DNA from: Flavobacterium sp. NG2
Lineage (GTDB): Bacteria; Bacteroidota; Bacteroidia; Flavobacteriales; Flavobacteriaceae
NCBI RefSeq assembly: GCF_034119845.1
Contig: NZ_CP139420.1
Location: 2,210,001-2,274,000, forward strand
Reading direction: 5' to 3'
Length of the DNA stretch: 64,000 nucleotides
Program-made: the position numbers and the translations under genes
Shown here: positions 43,613 to 51,251 of the stretch, in pieces
Position numbering within the stretch: position 1 is the first letter of the stretch
How the letters are laid out: every line of letters begins with the position of its first letter
The notes under the pieces: model-generated
The model's input: only the letters and a program-made list of their open reading frames with translations
Told to the model about the DNA's origin: nothing
The model's database searches: none

Positions 43613-45955
43613 ATGAAAATCAATATTTATTTTTATTGCTTTTTGTATTGTGCTATAGCTTTTTCTCAAGGTAAAACGAATATAACCAATTCACAGAAAG
43701 TGGTAAACCTCTTGGATACTTATTTTAAGTTAGATAGGGAAACTATTCATGTACAATTCAACAAAGAAGTTTATGTTACTAATGAAATAGTAGGATTTAA
43801 AGGGTATGTATGGAGTAAGAATAATGAGGCACCAAATACGAATACCACAAATGTTAATGTAGTTATTTATGATAGTAATAATCAAGTGGTAAAAAAGCAA
43901 TTATTGTATGCTAGTAATGGTACTTTTTCAGGGGCCATTCAATTGAATGAGTCATTCAAATCAGGATTGTATCATTTTCAGTTTTATACTAATTGGATGA
44001 ATAATTTTAATGAAGATTATTCTTTTATTCAAACAGTAGAAATAATAAATAGGGATGAACCTTACGTAGTGAAGTCAAAAGCTCCAATATGGAGTACTAC
44101 AAAAATTACTTTTACTCCCGAATCTTCAGTTATTATTGATGGAATTTATAATACTGTTGGTGTCAAAATCACCGATTGTAATCAAAAAGGAATTCAAGTA
44201 AACGATGTTGTTATATGGGGTTCTAAATCAAAAGAGGTGGCGCGATTTAATACCAATAAAGTGGGTAATGGCTATTTCACCTTTATCGCTGATAAAAGCG
44301 AAACCTATTTTTTAAAAATTAAAAATGAAAACATACAGCTCAACCAACCTTTACCAGCTGTTAACGATACAGGAATTGCCATTAGCTGCAATAACAATCT
44401 GCCTAAGAATAAATTAGCCATCGTCATTAAAACAAATGAAAAAGGTTTACCCTTATTTAACAATAAAAAATATACCTTACTTATTCATCAAAACGAAAAG
44501 ATGGTTCTTAAAGAATTTACCTTTGCGAACAATGAATTAGAGCATACGCTGTTTTTTGATAAACAAAATATTTCCAATGGTGTCAATTCTATTCGTTTAT
44601 TGGATGAAAACTTAAATCAAGTCACTCAAAAATTATTTTACCACTTTAGAAGTGAAAAAATGATCAGTCCTATTCAAACTAGAAGAACTGCAAATGATAG
44701 CGTGGTTCTTTATGGGAATTCGGATTTTAAAAAAGCGAATATCAGCATCAGTATTCTCCCAGAAAAAAGTCTCTGTAAAAATGAAGAGAAATCGATATTG
44801 GGTACTTTTTATCTAAATAATTTCCTGATAAAACCAGAAATAAACAATTACTTTTATTTTGATACACGAAACGATAATAGAAAACAGGATATTGAAGCTT
44901 TGATGCTTAATCAAAGTGAAAATAAATTTTCATGGAATGATATAAAAACAAAAACACCTGAAATTATTTATCCTTTCAATAAGGGAGTTACTGTCAAGGG
45001 TAAAGTAGAGACAAATTCTAATTTAAAGGCCAAAGGGAAACTGACGCTCATATCCACAAAAAATGATGTATTCGAAGAAACAACAATAAGCCCAAACGGC
45101 AACTTTAAATATGAGAATTTTTTCGCCCAAGATTCTACTGTATTTGTTTTTCAGGTAGCGAATGCAAATGGTAGTTCTAAATATTCTAGGATAGAAGCAC
45201 GTGTAGAAAACAATGAAAGTAATTTTATATATCCCTTTAAATATGAAAAAGCAGTTTGTCCGACGGTTCAAAATCAACCAGAAGATAAATTTGTATTTAA
45301 TAAAAATGCTATAGAATTAACGGGTTTATCTATTGTTTTAGATACAAAGAAACTATTTATTAATAAAGATTTAGTTAGCAATACGGCAACGGGTTTTAAA
45401 ATAGACGAGGAGTACGGTACGGTTTTCGATTTTTTAAACCAAAAAGGGTATAGTACCGGGGTTGATAATGAAACAGGATACCCTTTTGTAAAAGACCGTA
45501 CAGGATTAAATAAAGGAGTTACCCCAGCTTTTCGAATTGATAACAATCGAATAGCCGATTTGAATGAATTGTACTCTGTCTTTCTTTCAGATGTAGAGGA
45601 AATTTACATCGATAAAAATAATGCACGATTTATGGGTACCAGCTCTGTAATTGATATTTTTTTAAAGAAAGGTGCTGTGCGAAGTGGAGGCTATAAAATT
45701 AAACACAATCTTTTTATGGTTACAAAAGGTTATGCCAATGCTGTTGCTTTTAAAAATGCCTATTTTGAAACTTCAAAAGAATATTTGCTTTTTGGGACCT
45801 TAAATTGGACTCCATCAGTCATTATCGAAGAACAACCGAAATACCAAATTAAATTCCCAAGAGAAGGACAAAATGAAATTCAGGTAGTAATCGAAGGATT
45901 TTCCGAAGACGGTAAGTTGATATCCGAAATTCAAAAAATTAATTTTAGAGGATAG
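43613..45955 (+). CDS. Large secreted MG2-domain/plug-like surface protein
   Basis: A 780-aa secreted protein with signal peptide (MKINIYFYCFLYC ... AFSQ; ATG codons at 43595 and 43607 are in-frame alternatives). The mature N-terminus, IHVQFNKEVYVTNEIVGFKG, is the first strand pair of an alpha-2-macroglobulin MG2-type domain. Repeated Ig-like beta domains follow. The C-terminal region contains VEEIYIDKNNARFMGTSSVIDIFLKKG, which resembles the TonB-receptor plug pattern but without a following barrel. Such proteins are common in Bacteroidota and poorly characterised; they may act in surface protein handling. Here it has its own PUL-type promoter box, which argues for a role in glycan use. Confidence 0.65.
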   Translation: MKINIYFYCFLYCAIAFSQGKTNITNSQKVVNLLDTYFKLDRETIHVQFNKEVYVTNEIVGFKGYVWSKNNEAPNTNTTNVNVVIYDSNNQVVKKQLLYASNGTFSGAIQLNESFKSGLYHFQFYTNWMNNFNEDYSFIQTVEIINRDEPYVVKSKAPIWSTTKITFTPESSVIIDGIYNTVGVKITDCNQKGIQVNDVVIWGSKSKEVARFNTNKVGNGYFTFIADKSETYFLKIKNENIQLNQPLPAVNDTGIAISCNNNLPKNKLAIVIKTNEKGLPLFNNKKYTLLIHQNEKMVLKEFTFANNELEHTLFFDKQNISNGVNSIRLLDENLNQVTQKLFYHFRSEKMISPIQTRRTANDSVVLYGNSDFKKANISISILPEKSLCKNEEKSILGTFYLNNFLIKPEINNYFYFDTRNDNRKQDIEALMLNQSENKFSWNDIKTKTPEIIYPFNKGVTVKGKVETNSNLKAKGKLTLISTKNDVFEETTISPNGNFKYENFFAQDSTVFVFQVANANGSSKYSRIEARVENNESNFIYPFKYEKAVCPTVQNQPEDKFVFNKNAIELTGLSIVLDTKKLFINKDLVSNTATGFKIDEEYGTVFDFLNQKGYSTGVDNETGYPFVKDRTGLNKGVTPAFRIDNNRIADLNELYSVFLSDVEEIYIDKNNARFMGTSSVIDIFLKKGAVRSGGYKIKHNLFMVTKGYANAVAFKNAYFETSKEYLLFGTLNWTPSVIIEEQPKYQIKFPREGQNEIQVVIEGFSEDGKLISEIQKINFRG

Positions 45956-46029
45956 TTCACTATAAAAAAGTATAATAATTACTCACAAGTGTTTGTGCTA
46001 ACGACAGCAGATAGGTTTAAGATAACTGG

Positions 46030-46260
46030 TCAAACAGTGTTTAGGTATTGAATAAGCCATTTAATTAACTGAAAAATTGATATGGCACTTCCTCCAATAC
46101 CCCATAAATAACCTCTGTAAATTCTAGATCTTTTGTAGAAGCTATTGTCTTTGTCTAAAAAGTTGTTTTTTATGTGATCTATATAAGTCCAATAAAATAT
46201 AACTAGACTGAAAAGTAAAACAAATAAAATAGTTAGAAAATTCTTTTCATTAAATTCCAT
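46030..46260 (-). CDS. Hypothetical small membrane protein
   Basis: A 76-aa protein with a hydrophobic segment at about residues 8-27 (LTILFVLLFSLVIFYWTYI) and a second amphipathic segment near the end (GGSAISIFQLIKWLIQYL). It is on the minus strand, opposite to nearly everything else here, and lies downstream of the 170-aa gene in the same direction. No family was recognised. It may be an immunity-type or accessory protein, or a spurious small gene; the 99-nt gap to its neighbour weakens an operon reading. Confidence 0.45.
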   Translation of the reverse strand: MEFNEKNFLTILFVLLFSLVIFYWTYIDHIKNNFLDKDNSFYKRSRIYRGYLWGIGGSAISIFQLIKWLIQYLNTV

Positions 46261-46359
46261 GGTTAATAATTTGTGTTGTTAGAATTGAAATTAATCATAT
46301 AATCAATCTCAGGCTTCGTTTGTAAGAACGATAAGTTAAAGAATGTTTTGGCTGACGTG

Positions 46360-46872
46360 TTAAAACCAGTCCCAAAAACCACGTTCTATAACTTCGAATT
46401 TTCCATCATTAACTTTTTTGATAAATTTATCTTCAAATAATTTAATGAGCTCAGGATGTTCTTCTCTATTTTTTCTAAATACACCAATATATTTTCCTTT
46501 AGAATTACAAATACTGAATAGCTCTAACCAAGGTAAACTGCCATTTGTATGTCTTTTTTTTGTTTTATATTCATAAACTTTATCCATTCTTGTAACAAAT
46601 CCAAATTGTAATGAGTCTTTTCCTAAAATGACAACTCTAGTAATGCCTCCATTATCAGTGTTTTGAAGCTCTTTTTGAGTTAAATGAAATCTAGAATTTA
46701 ACTCAGTAGTTGTTATTTCTGAAATTCTAGTCTCTAATTGTTCATAAGTCATATTTGAAAATTCGTATTCCATTATGGGGCCAGGAGACTTGGTAAAGAA
46801 ATACATAAATACTCTTGCTCCTACAGAGAGTAAAATAAAGCAAGCTATTAAGCTTATAATACCTTTTATCAT
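46360..46872 (-). CDS. Hypothetical membrane-anchored protein
   Basis: A 170-aa protein with one N-terminal transmembrane segment or uncleaved signal (ISLIACFILLSVGARVFMYFF) and a soluble domain with FSNMTYEQLETRISEITTTEL, VILGKDSLQFGFVTRMD and WLELFSICNSKGKYIGVFRK. Residue composition is typical of a real protein, but no family was recognised. It is on the minus strand, 11 nt downstream of a short open frame that looks like the end of another gene. The arrangement (lost gene end, then small membrane proteins) is what a decayed toxin/immunity or cargo island could look like; that is inference. Confidence 0.6.
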   Translation of the reverse strand: MIKGIISLIACFILLSVGARVFMYFFTKSPGPIMEYEFSNMTYEQLETRISEITTTELNSRFHLTQKELQNTDNGGITRVVILGKDSLQFGFVTRMDKVYEYKTKKRHTNGSLPWLELFSICNSKGKYIGVFRKNREEHPELIKLFEDKFIKKVNDGKFEVIERGFWDWF

Positions 46873-46883
46873 TTTATTAAATT

Positions 46884-46991
46884 TTAATTTCTTAATTCTT
46901 TTTCAGTAACTATAATTTCAAAAGCTTCCATGATGATAACAGCACTTTCTCTAGTTTCTAAACTAACTTTTAGACTATTTATAGTGTTTTT
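46884..46991 (-). pseudogene. C-terminal remnant of an unidentified gene
   Basis: On the minus strand a 35-codon open frame ends in TAA 11 nt before the 170-aa gene. Its product (NSLKVSLETRESAVIIM, then EAFEIIVTEKELRN) has the composition of a genuine protein C-terminus. It has no plausible upstream start before the in-frame stop at 46992-46994. It looks like the surviving end of a truncated gene. Too short to identify. Confidence 0.35.
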
Positions 46992-47073
46992 TCACTGTTA
47001 TAGCGTGTTGAACTATCCGAGCAATTGAGATAAATTTATGCTAAAATTAGTAGGTTGTAAGATTTTGTTTAGC

Positions 47074-47087
47074 CTGTGCTGTCCTGA
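47074..47087 (-). promoter_or_regulatory. Reverse-oriented CAGGACAG motif
   Basis: On the minus strand it reads TCAGGACAGCACAG, matching the second box at 21263-21274 (CAGGACAGCAC). The position 19 bp downstream has TA but not the TTTG of a -7 box (TACAACCT). It may be an extra regulator site for the PL38 promoter or a decayed promoter of the minus-strand genes. Confidence 0.35.
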
Positions 47088-47155
47088 AGAATAATTCTAA
47101 AATCAGTTATTGGGTATATTAGGGCTATTATTTAATTGTTTTTCTGTTTTTACCC

Positions 47156-47197
47156 GACAATACAGGATAGTGTTCTTATATAGAAGTTTTATATTTG
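47156..47197 (+). promoter_or_regulatory. ACAGG box plus perfect -7 element upstream of PL38-like lyase
   Basis: ACAAT-ACAGG-ATAGT lies at 47157-47171. A 19-bp gap after CAGGATAG (47170) leads to TATATTTG (47190-47197), an exact TAnnTTTG. Predicted leader of about 135 nt. Confidence 0.7.
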
Positions 47198-47258
47198 AAA
47201 TGGTTTAGTTTGAAAAATTATTTTTAGAATAATTTTTAGTTTGTTTAGTTCTTAGAAT

Positions 47259-47304
47259 AAAATCATTCTGTCTTTTTTTTACTAGAAAGATGGGATGATT
47301 TTTT
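47259..47304 (+). promoter_or_regulatory. Terminator-like 17-bp hairpin in the PL38-like leader
   Basis: AAAATCATTCTGTCTTT (47259-47275) pairs along its full length with AAAGATGGGATGATTTT (47286-47302) if three G-U pairs are allowed, with further U's to 47304. It lies between the predicted promoter and the ATG at 47341, so a terminator here would act as an attenuator. Confidence 0.5.
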
Positions 47305-47340
47305 GGTTTATGATTGCAGTGATGTCTTAAGATTTGAAAT

Positions 47341-48591
47341 ATGAATATAAAATTCTTTACAATAAGTAGTTTGGTTTTGTTTGTTTTTACACTTTCAGCA
47401 GCCCAAATAATTGCTCAGGTGGCCAATAACAAACAATCAATAAAGACTGAATCCCTACAGAAAGATGCGCAATTCTCAAGCGTAGCTTATGATGAACTTC
47501 TAAAAGTAAAAAAGAAACTAACAACTGATTCCTACTCTTCATTATACAAAAAGGTAATTCAAGAAGCAGATACCGCTTTGCTGAAAGGAACATATTCAGT
47601 CATGCAAAAAACACAAACGCCTGCCAGTGGCGATAAGCATGATTATTATTCTATTGGGCCTTATTGGTGGCCTGATCCTGCTAAACCTGATGGCTTACCA
47701 TGGATACGAAAAGATGGAAAAGTCAACCCCTTAACAAGAGAAGGAAGTACTGATTTTGAAACCAAACAAAAAATGTTCAACAGTACGGAATCTTTGGCCT
47801 TAGCCTATTTCTTTTCGAATAAAAAACAGTATGCTACTAAAGCGCTAGAATTAATTCAAGTGTGGTTTGTTAACGAAGATACCAAGATGAATCCCAACCT
47901 CAATTTTGCTCAAGGCGTACCGGGTGAAAATGCAGGTAGGGGAATCGGAATTATTGAATTTGCAGATGTTACTAAGGTGCTAACAGCAATTGAAATTTTA
48001 GAGTTAAACCAACAAATGGATGCTAAAACCAGTCAAGCCTTACGAAAATGGTTTACAGATTATGCGTATTGGTTGCAAACCAGTGAAAATGGCGTTTTTG
48101 AAAAAAACACTAAAAACAACCACGGAACGCATTATGACACGCAGTTAATTGAAATTTTGTTGTTTTTAAATAAAACAGCCGAAGCCAAACAAATTTTGGA
48201 AGCCGTAAAAACAGAGCGCATTGCCAAACAAATTCAGTCCAATGGAGCACAACCTTTGGAACTAGCTAGAACCAAAGCGCTATCTTATAGTACGATGAAT
48301 TTGAGAGGTTTTACTGAATTGGCCGTTTTAGGAAAAAAGCTGGGTGTTGATTTATGGAATTATAAGGCGGCTAATGGCGCTAGCATAATCAATGCCTTCG
48401 AATTTTTGAAACCCTACGCTAAGGGAGAAAAAAAATGGGATTATAAACAAATAGCTGATGAGGAAAAAGCTATAAAAAACTTGAAAGAACTGTTTGCAAT
48501 GGCGGGTAGTGAATTTAATAAGGAAGAGTATTGCCAAATAGGTAGAGATAAAAAAGTATCACTCCACTCTTTACTGCACGAATGTAATTAA
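47341..48591 (+). CDS. Alginate-lyase-fold polysaccharide lyase (PL38/PL5-like)
   Basis: Secreted 416-aa protein of the alginate lyase (PF05426-type) (alpha/alpha) barrel family, predicted to cleave a uronate-containing chain by beta-elimination. The signal peptide ends near IIAQ. Family segments are DYYSIGPYWWPDPAKPDG, GRGIGIIEFADV and the active-site segment N259-N-H-G-T-H-Y-D266, equivalent to NNHGxxYD of PL5/PL38 enzymes. The choice of PL38 (glucuronan-type lyases) over PL5 is tentative. Followed after 20 nt by rhaM, with which it forms a two-gene unit closed by a terminator. That pairing suggests a substrate carrying both glucuronate and rhamnose, as in ulvan. Confidence 0.82.
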   Translation: MNIKFFTISSLVLFVFTLSAAQIIAQVANNKQSIKTESLQKDAQFSSVAYDELLKVKKKLTTDSYSSLYKKVIQEADTALLKGTYSVMQKTQTPASGDKHDYYSIGPYWWPDPAKPDGLPWIRKDGKVNPLTREGSTDFETKQKMFNSTESLALAYFFSNKKQYATKALELIQVWFVNEDTKMNPNLNFAQGVPGENAGRGIGIIEFADVTKVLTAIEILELNQQMDAKTSQALRKWFTDYAYWLQTSENGVFEKNTKNNHGTHYDTQLIEILLFLNKTAEAKQILEAVKTERIAKQIQSNGAQPLELARTKALSYSTMNLRGFTELAVLGKKLGVDLWNYKAANGASIINAFEFLKPYAKGEKKWDYKQIADEEKAIKNLKELFAMAGSEFNKEEYCQIGRDKKVSLHSLLHECN

Positions 48592-48611
48592 TTAACTTAA
48601 AATAAAAAATC

Positions 48612-48926
48612 ATGCAAAGACTTGCCTTTAAAATGAAATTGAATCCAGGTCAAAAAGAGGCCTACACTAAACGTCATAACGAACTGTGGCCGGAACTTCA
48701 TGCGCTTTTAAAAGAAAATGGAGTGAGTGAATATTCTATATTTTTGGATGAAGAAACCCATACACTTTTTGCTTTTCAAAAAGTTTCGGGTGCTGGTGGT
48801 TCACAAGATTTAGCTTCTAATGAAGTTGTAAAAAAATGGTGGGACTTTATGGCTGATATTATGGAGACAAATCCTGATAACTCCCCAGTTTCAGTGCCTT
48901 TAGAAGAGGTGTTTTATATGCCTTAA
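48612..48926 (+). CDS. rhaM: L-rhamnose mutarotase
   Basis: Cytoplasmic 104-aa enzyme that interconverts the alpha and beta anomers of L-rhamnose, preparing it for isomerisation. It has no signal peptide. The conserved segment AYTKRHNELWPEL includes Tyr18 and His22, the same position as the catalytic His of the E. coli enzyme, and a paired Trp in KKWWDFMADIM. Length is normal for the family. It is the clearest marker that L-rhamnose is a product of this PUL. No rhamnose isomerase, kinase or aldolase gene is in the window, so these must lie elsewhere. Confidence 0.93.
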   Translation: MQRLAFKMKLNPGQKEAYTKRHNELWPELHALLKENGVSEYSIFLDEETHTLFAFQKVSGAGGSQDLASNEVVKKWWDFMADIMETNPDNSPVSVPLEEVFYMP

Positions 48927-48945
48927 TAATGATAATGGTTTGTAG

Positions 48946-48983
48946 AAAAGGAGGTTAGCTTGGTAAGTTAATCTCCTTTTTTT
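48946..48983 (+). terminator. Rho-independent terminator after rhaM
   Basis: AAAAGGAGGTTAGCTT (48946-48961) pairs with AAGTTAATCTCCTTTT (48965-48980) allowing two G-U pairs, followed by TTT. The stop codon of rhaM is 20 nt upstream. Confidence 0.8.
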
Positions 48984-49051
48984 GGATATAAAAACAAATA
49001 CCGGCAGTGGAAAAAGGATTTTTTGATGCAAGTAGAGACTAATACGCCCCT

Positions 49052-49092
49052 ACAACACAGGATAGTTGAATTGATAAGTTTTAATAATTTTA
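49052..49092 (+). promoter_or_regulatory. ACAGG box plus -7 element heading the last operon
   Basis: ACAAC-ACAGG-ATAGT lies at 49052-49066. A 19-bp gap after CAGGATAG (49065) leads to TAATTTTA (49085-49092), one base off TAnnTTTG. Predicted leader of about 30 nt to the ATG at 49128. Confidence 0.6.
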
Positions 49093-49127
49093 GAAATATT
49101 TTCTAATTAACCAATCAACTATCTATA

Positions 49128-51038
49128 ATGAAAAGAAGGTCATTTGTACAGTTATCCGCTTTGGGAAGTTTTGGCTTGATGCTACCCTTGTATGCTTGCA
49201 AGTCGGGCAGTATTTTTAATAGCCATCAAGAAGATTTGACGGACTTTGAAACCAATGCTTTCCAATTACTGACCACTTGGTGCGACGCAATGATTCGTGA
49301 TCAAATAAACAATCCTAATGATAGTGTAACTCATGGCGCCTTGTATTGTCATGCCTGTGAGAAGATTCATGGTCGCTGTCAAGAAGCTGTTTATCCATTT
49401 TTGTACATGGCCGATAAAACGGGGGATAAAAAATACCTAGAGGCCGCTATCAAAGTGATGGATTGGTCGGTAAACGTTGATTTACCAGATGGCAGTTGGA
49501 CCAACATGTTAGACCCAAAATCGTGGTATGGTACTACTGTTTTTGGTGTAATTGCCTTAGGCGAAGCCTTACATTATCACGGACATTTGTTGCCCAAAGA
49601 GACTAAAACAAAATGGGAGAACCGATTAAAAAGAGCAACCGATTTTGTATATAAAACATTTGACGATCATTTTAGTCATATCAATTACCGCTTTACCGCT
49701 ATTTATGCCCTTTCTTTTATGGGGGATTATTTTAACGAAGAAAAATATAAAACCAGAAGTAAAGAATTAGCCTTGCTGATTCCGAAATACCTAACAGAAC
49801 CTAATAAATTATTATTTGGCGAAAATCATCCAGACGATAAAAAAAGTGCCAAAGGATTACTGCCTGTTGACATAGGCTACAATGTTGAAGAGAGTTTAAA
49901 TGCAGTGGTGCAATATGCAGTGCATACAAAAGATGAGGAGTTGTTAAAATTATTGACTCAATCTTTAAATAGTCACTTAGAGTTTATGCTACCTGATGGG
50001 GCTTGGGACAACAGTTTTGGTACACGCCAAAACAAATGGACTTATTGGGGCAGTAGAACTACGGATGGTTGCCAACCGGCTTTTTCATTGTTGGCCGACA
50101 GAAATCCTGCTTTTGGAACTGCCGCCGTTTTGAGTACCGAATTATTGCAACGTTGTACCGTCAACGGACTTTTAGCAGGTGGTTTGCATTACCAAACGCA
50201 TGGCGTAAAACCCTGTATGCACCACACCTTTGCCCATGCCAAAAACCTAGCTTTTGTGATGGACAATGCCAAGAAACTAAAAAAGGTAAACAAAAAAACA
50301 CCTCTTCCAAGAAGTTCAAATGATGGAGTAAAGCATTTTCCGGAACTTGATGTTTGGTTAGCAGCTAGAGGACCTTGGCGAAGCACCGTTTCATCCTATG
50401 ATCAGATTTTTAAGAAAGAAAAATCAGTAGCGGCTACAGGAGGTTCGTTAGCTGTTTTATGGCATGAAAAAGTAGGGCCATTATTTACCGCCAGTATGGT
50501 CGAATACTTGTTGGTCGAACCTTATAACCAACAAGAACAAGAAGGCGAGGATTTTTGTTTAACTCCTCGTATTGAGCGATTTGTCAACGGAGTTTGGTAC
50601 ACAAACCTACAGGATTTAAAAGCCAAAGTAAACTTCAAAGACGAAAAAGGAATCATTGATTTTGCTATTGAAACCGCCCTGACCAACAATAAAAAAGAAA
50701 CCCTAGTATCAGGCGGTGATTTCAAACTGAATTATCTTTTTGATAAAAATCAAACGACTATCAAAGCCCAAAGAACTACTTCCGAAGCAAATGGAGATAC
50801 ACTGGTATTGCCTGTTATTTCGCCTACAGGAGAGAAAGTAGTACAAGTTTCGGCTACTAAAATCGAAATTCATAAAAAAGAAGGGATTGTTGTTGTTGAA
50901 TCGAATGTGCCACTTTCGATTAAAAAAATGGATAAAGAACGTATTTTTAATCAAGTACCCGGAATGGAAGTAGTACCAGTATTAGTGTCTTTTCCTAAAA
51001 ACACCAAAGAGGTGATTTGTACAATTTCGGTTGTTTAG
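49128..51038 (+). CDS. Tat-type lipoprotein, (alpha/alpha)-barrel plus sandwich carbohydrate-active protein, function unknown
   Basis: A 636-aa protein with a twin-arginine signal (MKRRSFVQLSA) that also ends in a lipobox (LYA-C24). Residues about 40-420 are helical with recurrent aromatic/Gly patterns typical of (alpha/alpha)n barrels (YCHACEKIHGRCQEAVYPFLY, DGSWTNMLDPKSWYG, YWGSRTTDGCQPAFSLL, CMHHTFAHAKNLAF). The rest is beta-rich, ending in VPVLVSFPKNTKEVICTISV. This layout fits lyases of the heparinase type or glycosidases such as GH154, but no family is certain. It is the first gene of the last operon, just behind its promoter box, so it is likely important to depolymerisation. Confidence 0.65.
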   Translation: MKRRSFVQLSALGSFGLMLPLYACKSGSIFNSHQEDLTDFETNAFQLLTTWCDAMIRDQINNPNDSVTHGALYCHACEKIHGRCQEAVYPFLYMADKTGDKKYLEAAIKVMDWSVNVDLPDGSWTNMLDPKSWYGTTVFGVIALGEALHYHGHLLPKETKTKWENRLKRATDFVYKTFDDHFSHINYRFTAIYALSFMGDYFNEEKYKTRSKELALLIPKYLTEPNKLLFGENHPDDKKSAKGLLPVDIGYNVEESLNAVVQYAVHTKDEELLKLLTQSLNSHLEFMLPDGAWDNSFGTRQNKWTYWGSRTTDGCQPAFSLLADRNPAFGTAAVLSTELLQRCTVNGLLAGGLHYQTHGVKPCMHHTFAHAKNLAFVMDNAKKLKKVNKKTPLPRSSNDGVKHFPELDVWLAARGPWRSTVSSYDQIFKKEKSVAATGGSLAVLWHEKVGPLFTASMVEYLLVEPYNQQEQEGEDFCLTPRIERFVNGVWYTNLQDLKAKVNFKDEKGIIDFAIETALTNNKKETLVSGGDFKLNYLFDKNQTTIKAQRTTSEANGDTLVLPVISPTGEKVVQVSATKIEIHKKEGIVVVESNVPLSIKKMDKERIFNQVPGMEVVPVLVSFPKNTKEVICTISVV

Positions 51039-51128
51039 AAAAAAATTAGGTTGTATTGAGTAAAATAATCAAATTCAATTAAATAAACTGATTTCAGATT
51101 TGTTTCTAAAGCTATTGAGGACCACAAT

Positions 51129-51155
51129 GTCAGTCTGAGCTTGTCGAAGACCTCA
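51129..51155. repeat. Dispersed intergenic repeat (GTCAGTCTGAGCTTGTCGAAG)
   Basis: TGTCAGTCTGAGC followed by TTGTCGAAGACCTCA. Its ends match the repeat at 14825, and its core matches the tandem unit at 30977. It lies about 97 nt before a sulfatase start, inside an inferred operon. Confidence 0.55.
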
Positions 51156-51251
51156 TATGATAAATATCGACTTCTGAAAATCTTTGATAATGTGATAATT
51201 GGGATTAAAATTAACTAATTAAAAAAAAACTAATAGTAAAATATTTTAAAA

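Larger units (their letters stand above)
46873..47340. other. Gene-free stretch between minus-strand island and PL38-like gene
   Basis: This 468-base gap holds a minus-strand gene remnant (46884-46991), a reverse-oriented CAGGACAG motif (47074-47087), the ACAGG promoter with exact -7 (47156-47197) and a long leader hairpin (47259-47304). No intact gene was seen. Confidence 0.65.

Noticed and set aside
47074..47087. Reverse CAGGACAG motif considered as a promoter for the minus-strand genes
   Set aside because: The sequence 19 bp downstream is TACAACCT, which lacks the TTTG part of the -7 box; kept only as a possible regulator site.
50069..50323. 84-codon plus-strand frame inside the Tat lipoprotein gene
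   Set aside because: Overlaps a long coherent gene in a different frame; Trp/Arg-rich composition typical of a frame shadow.
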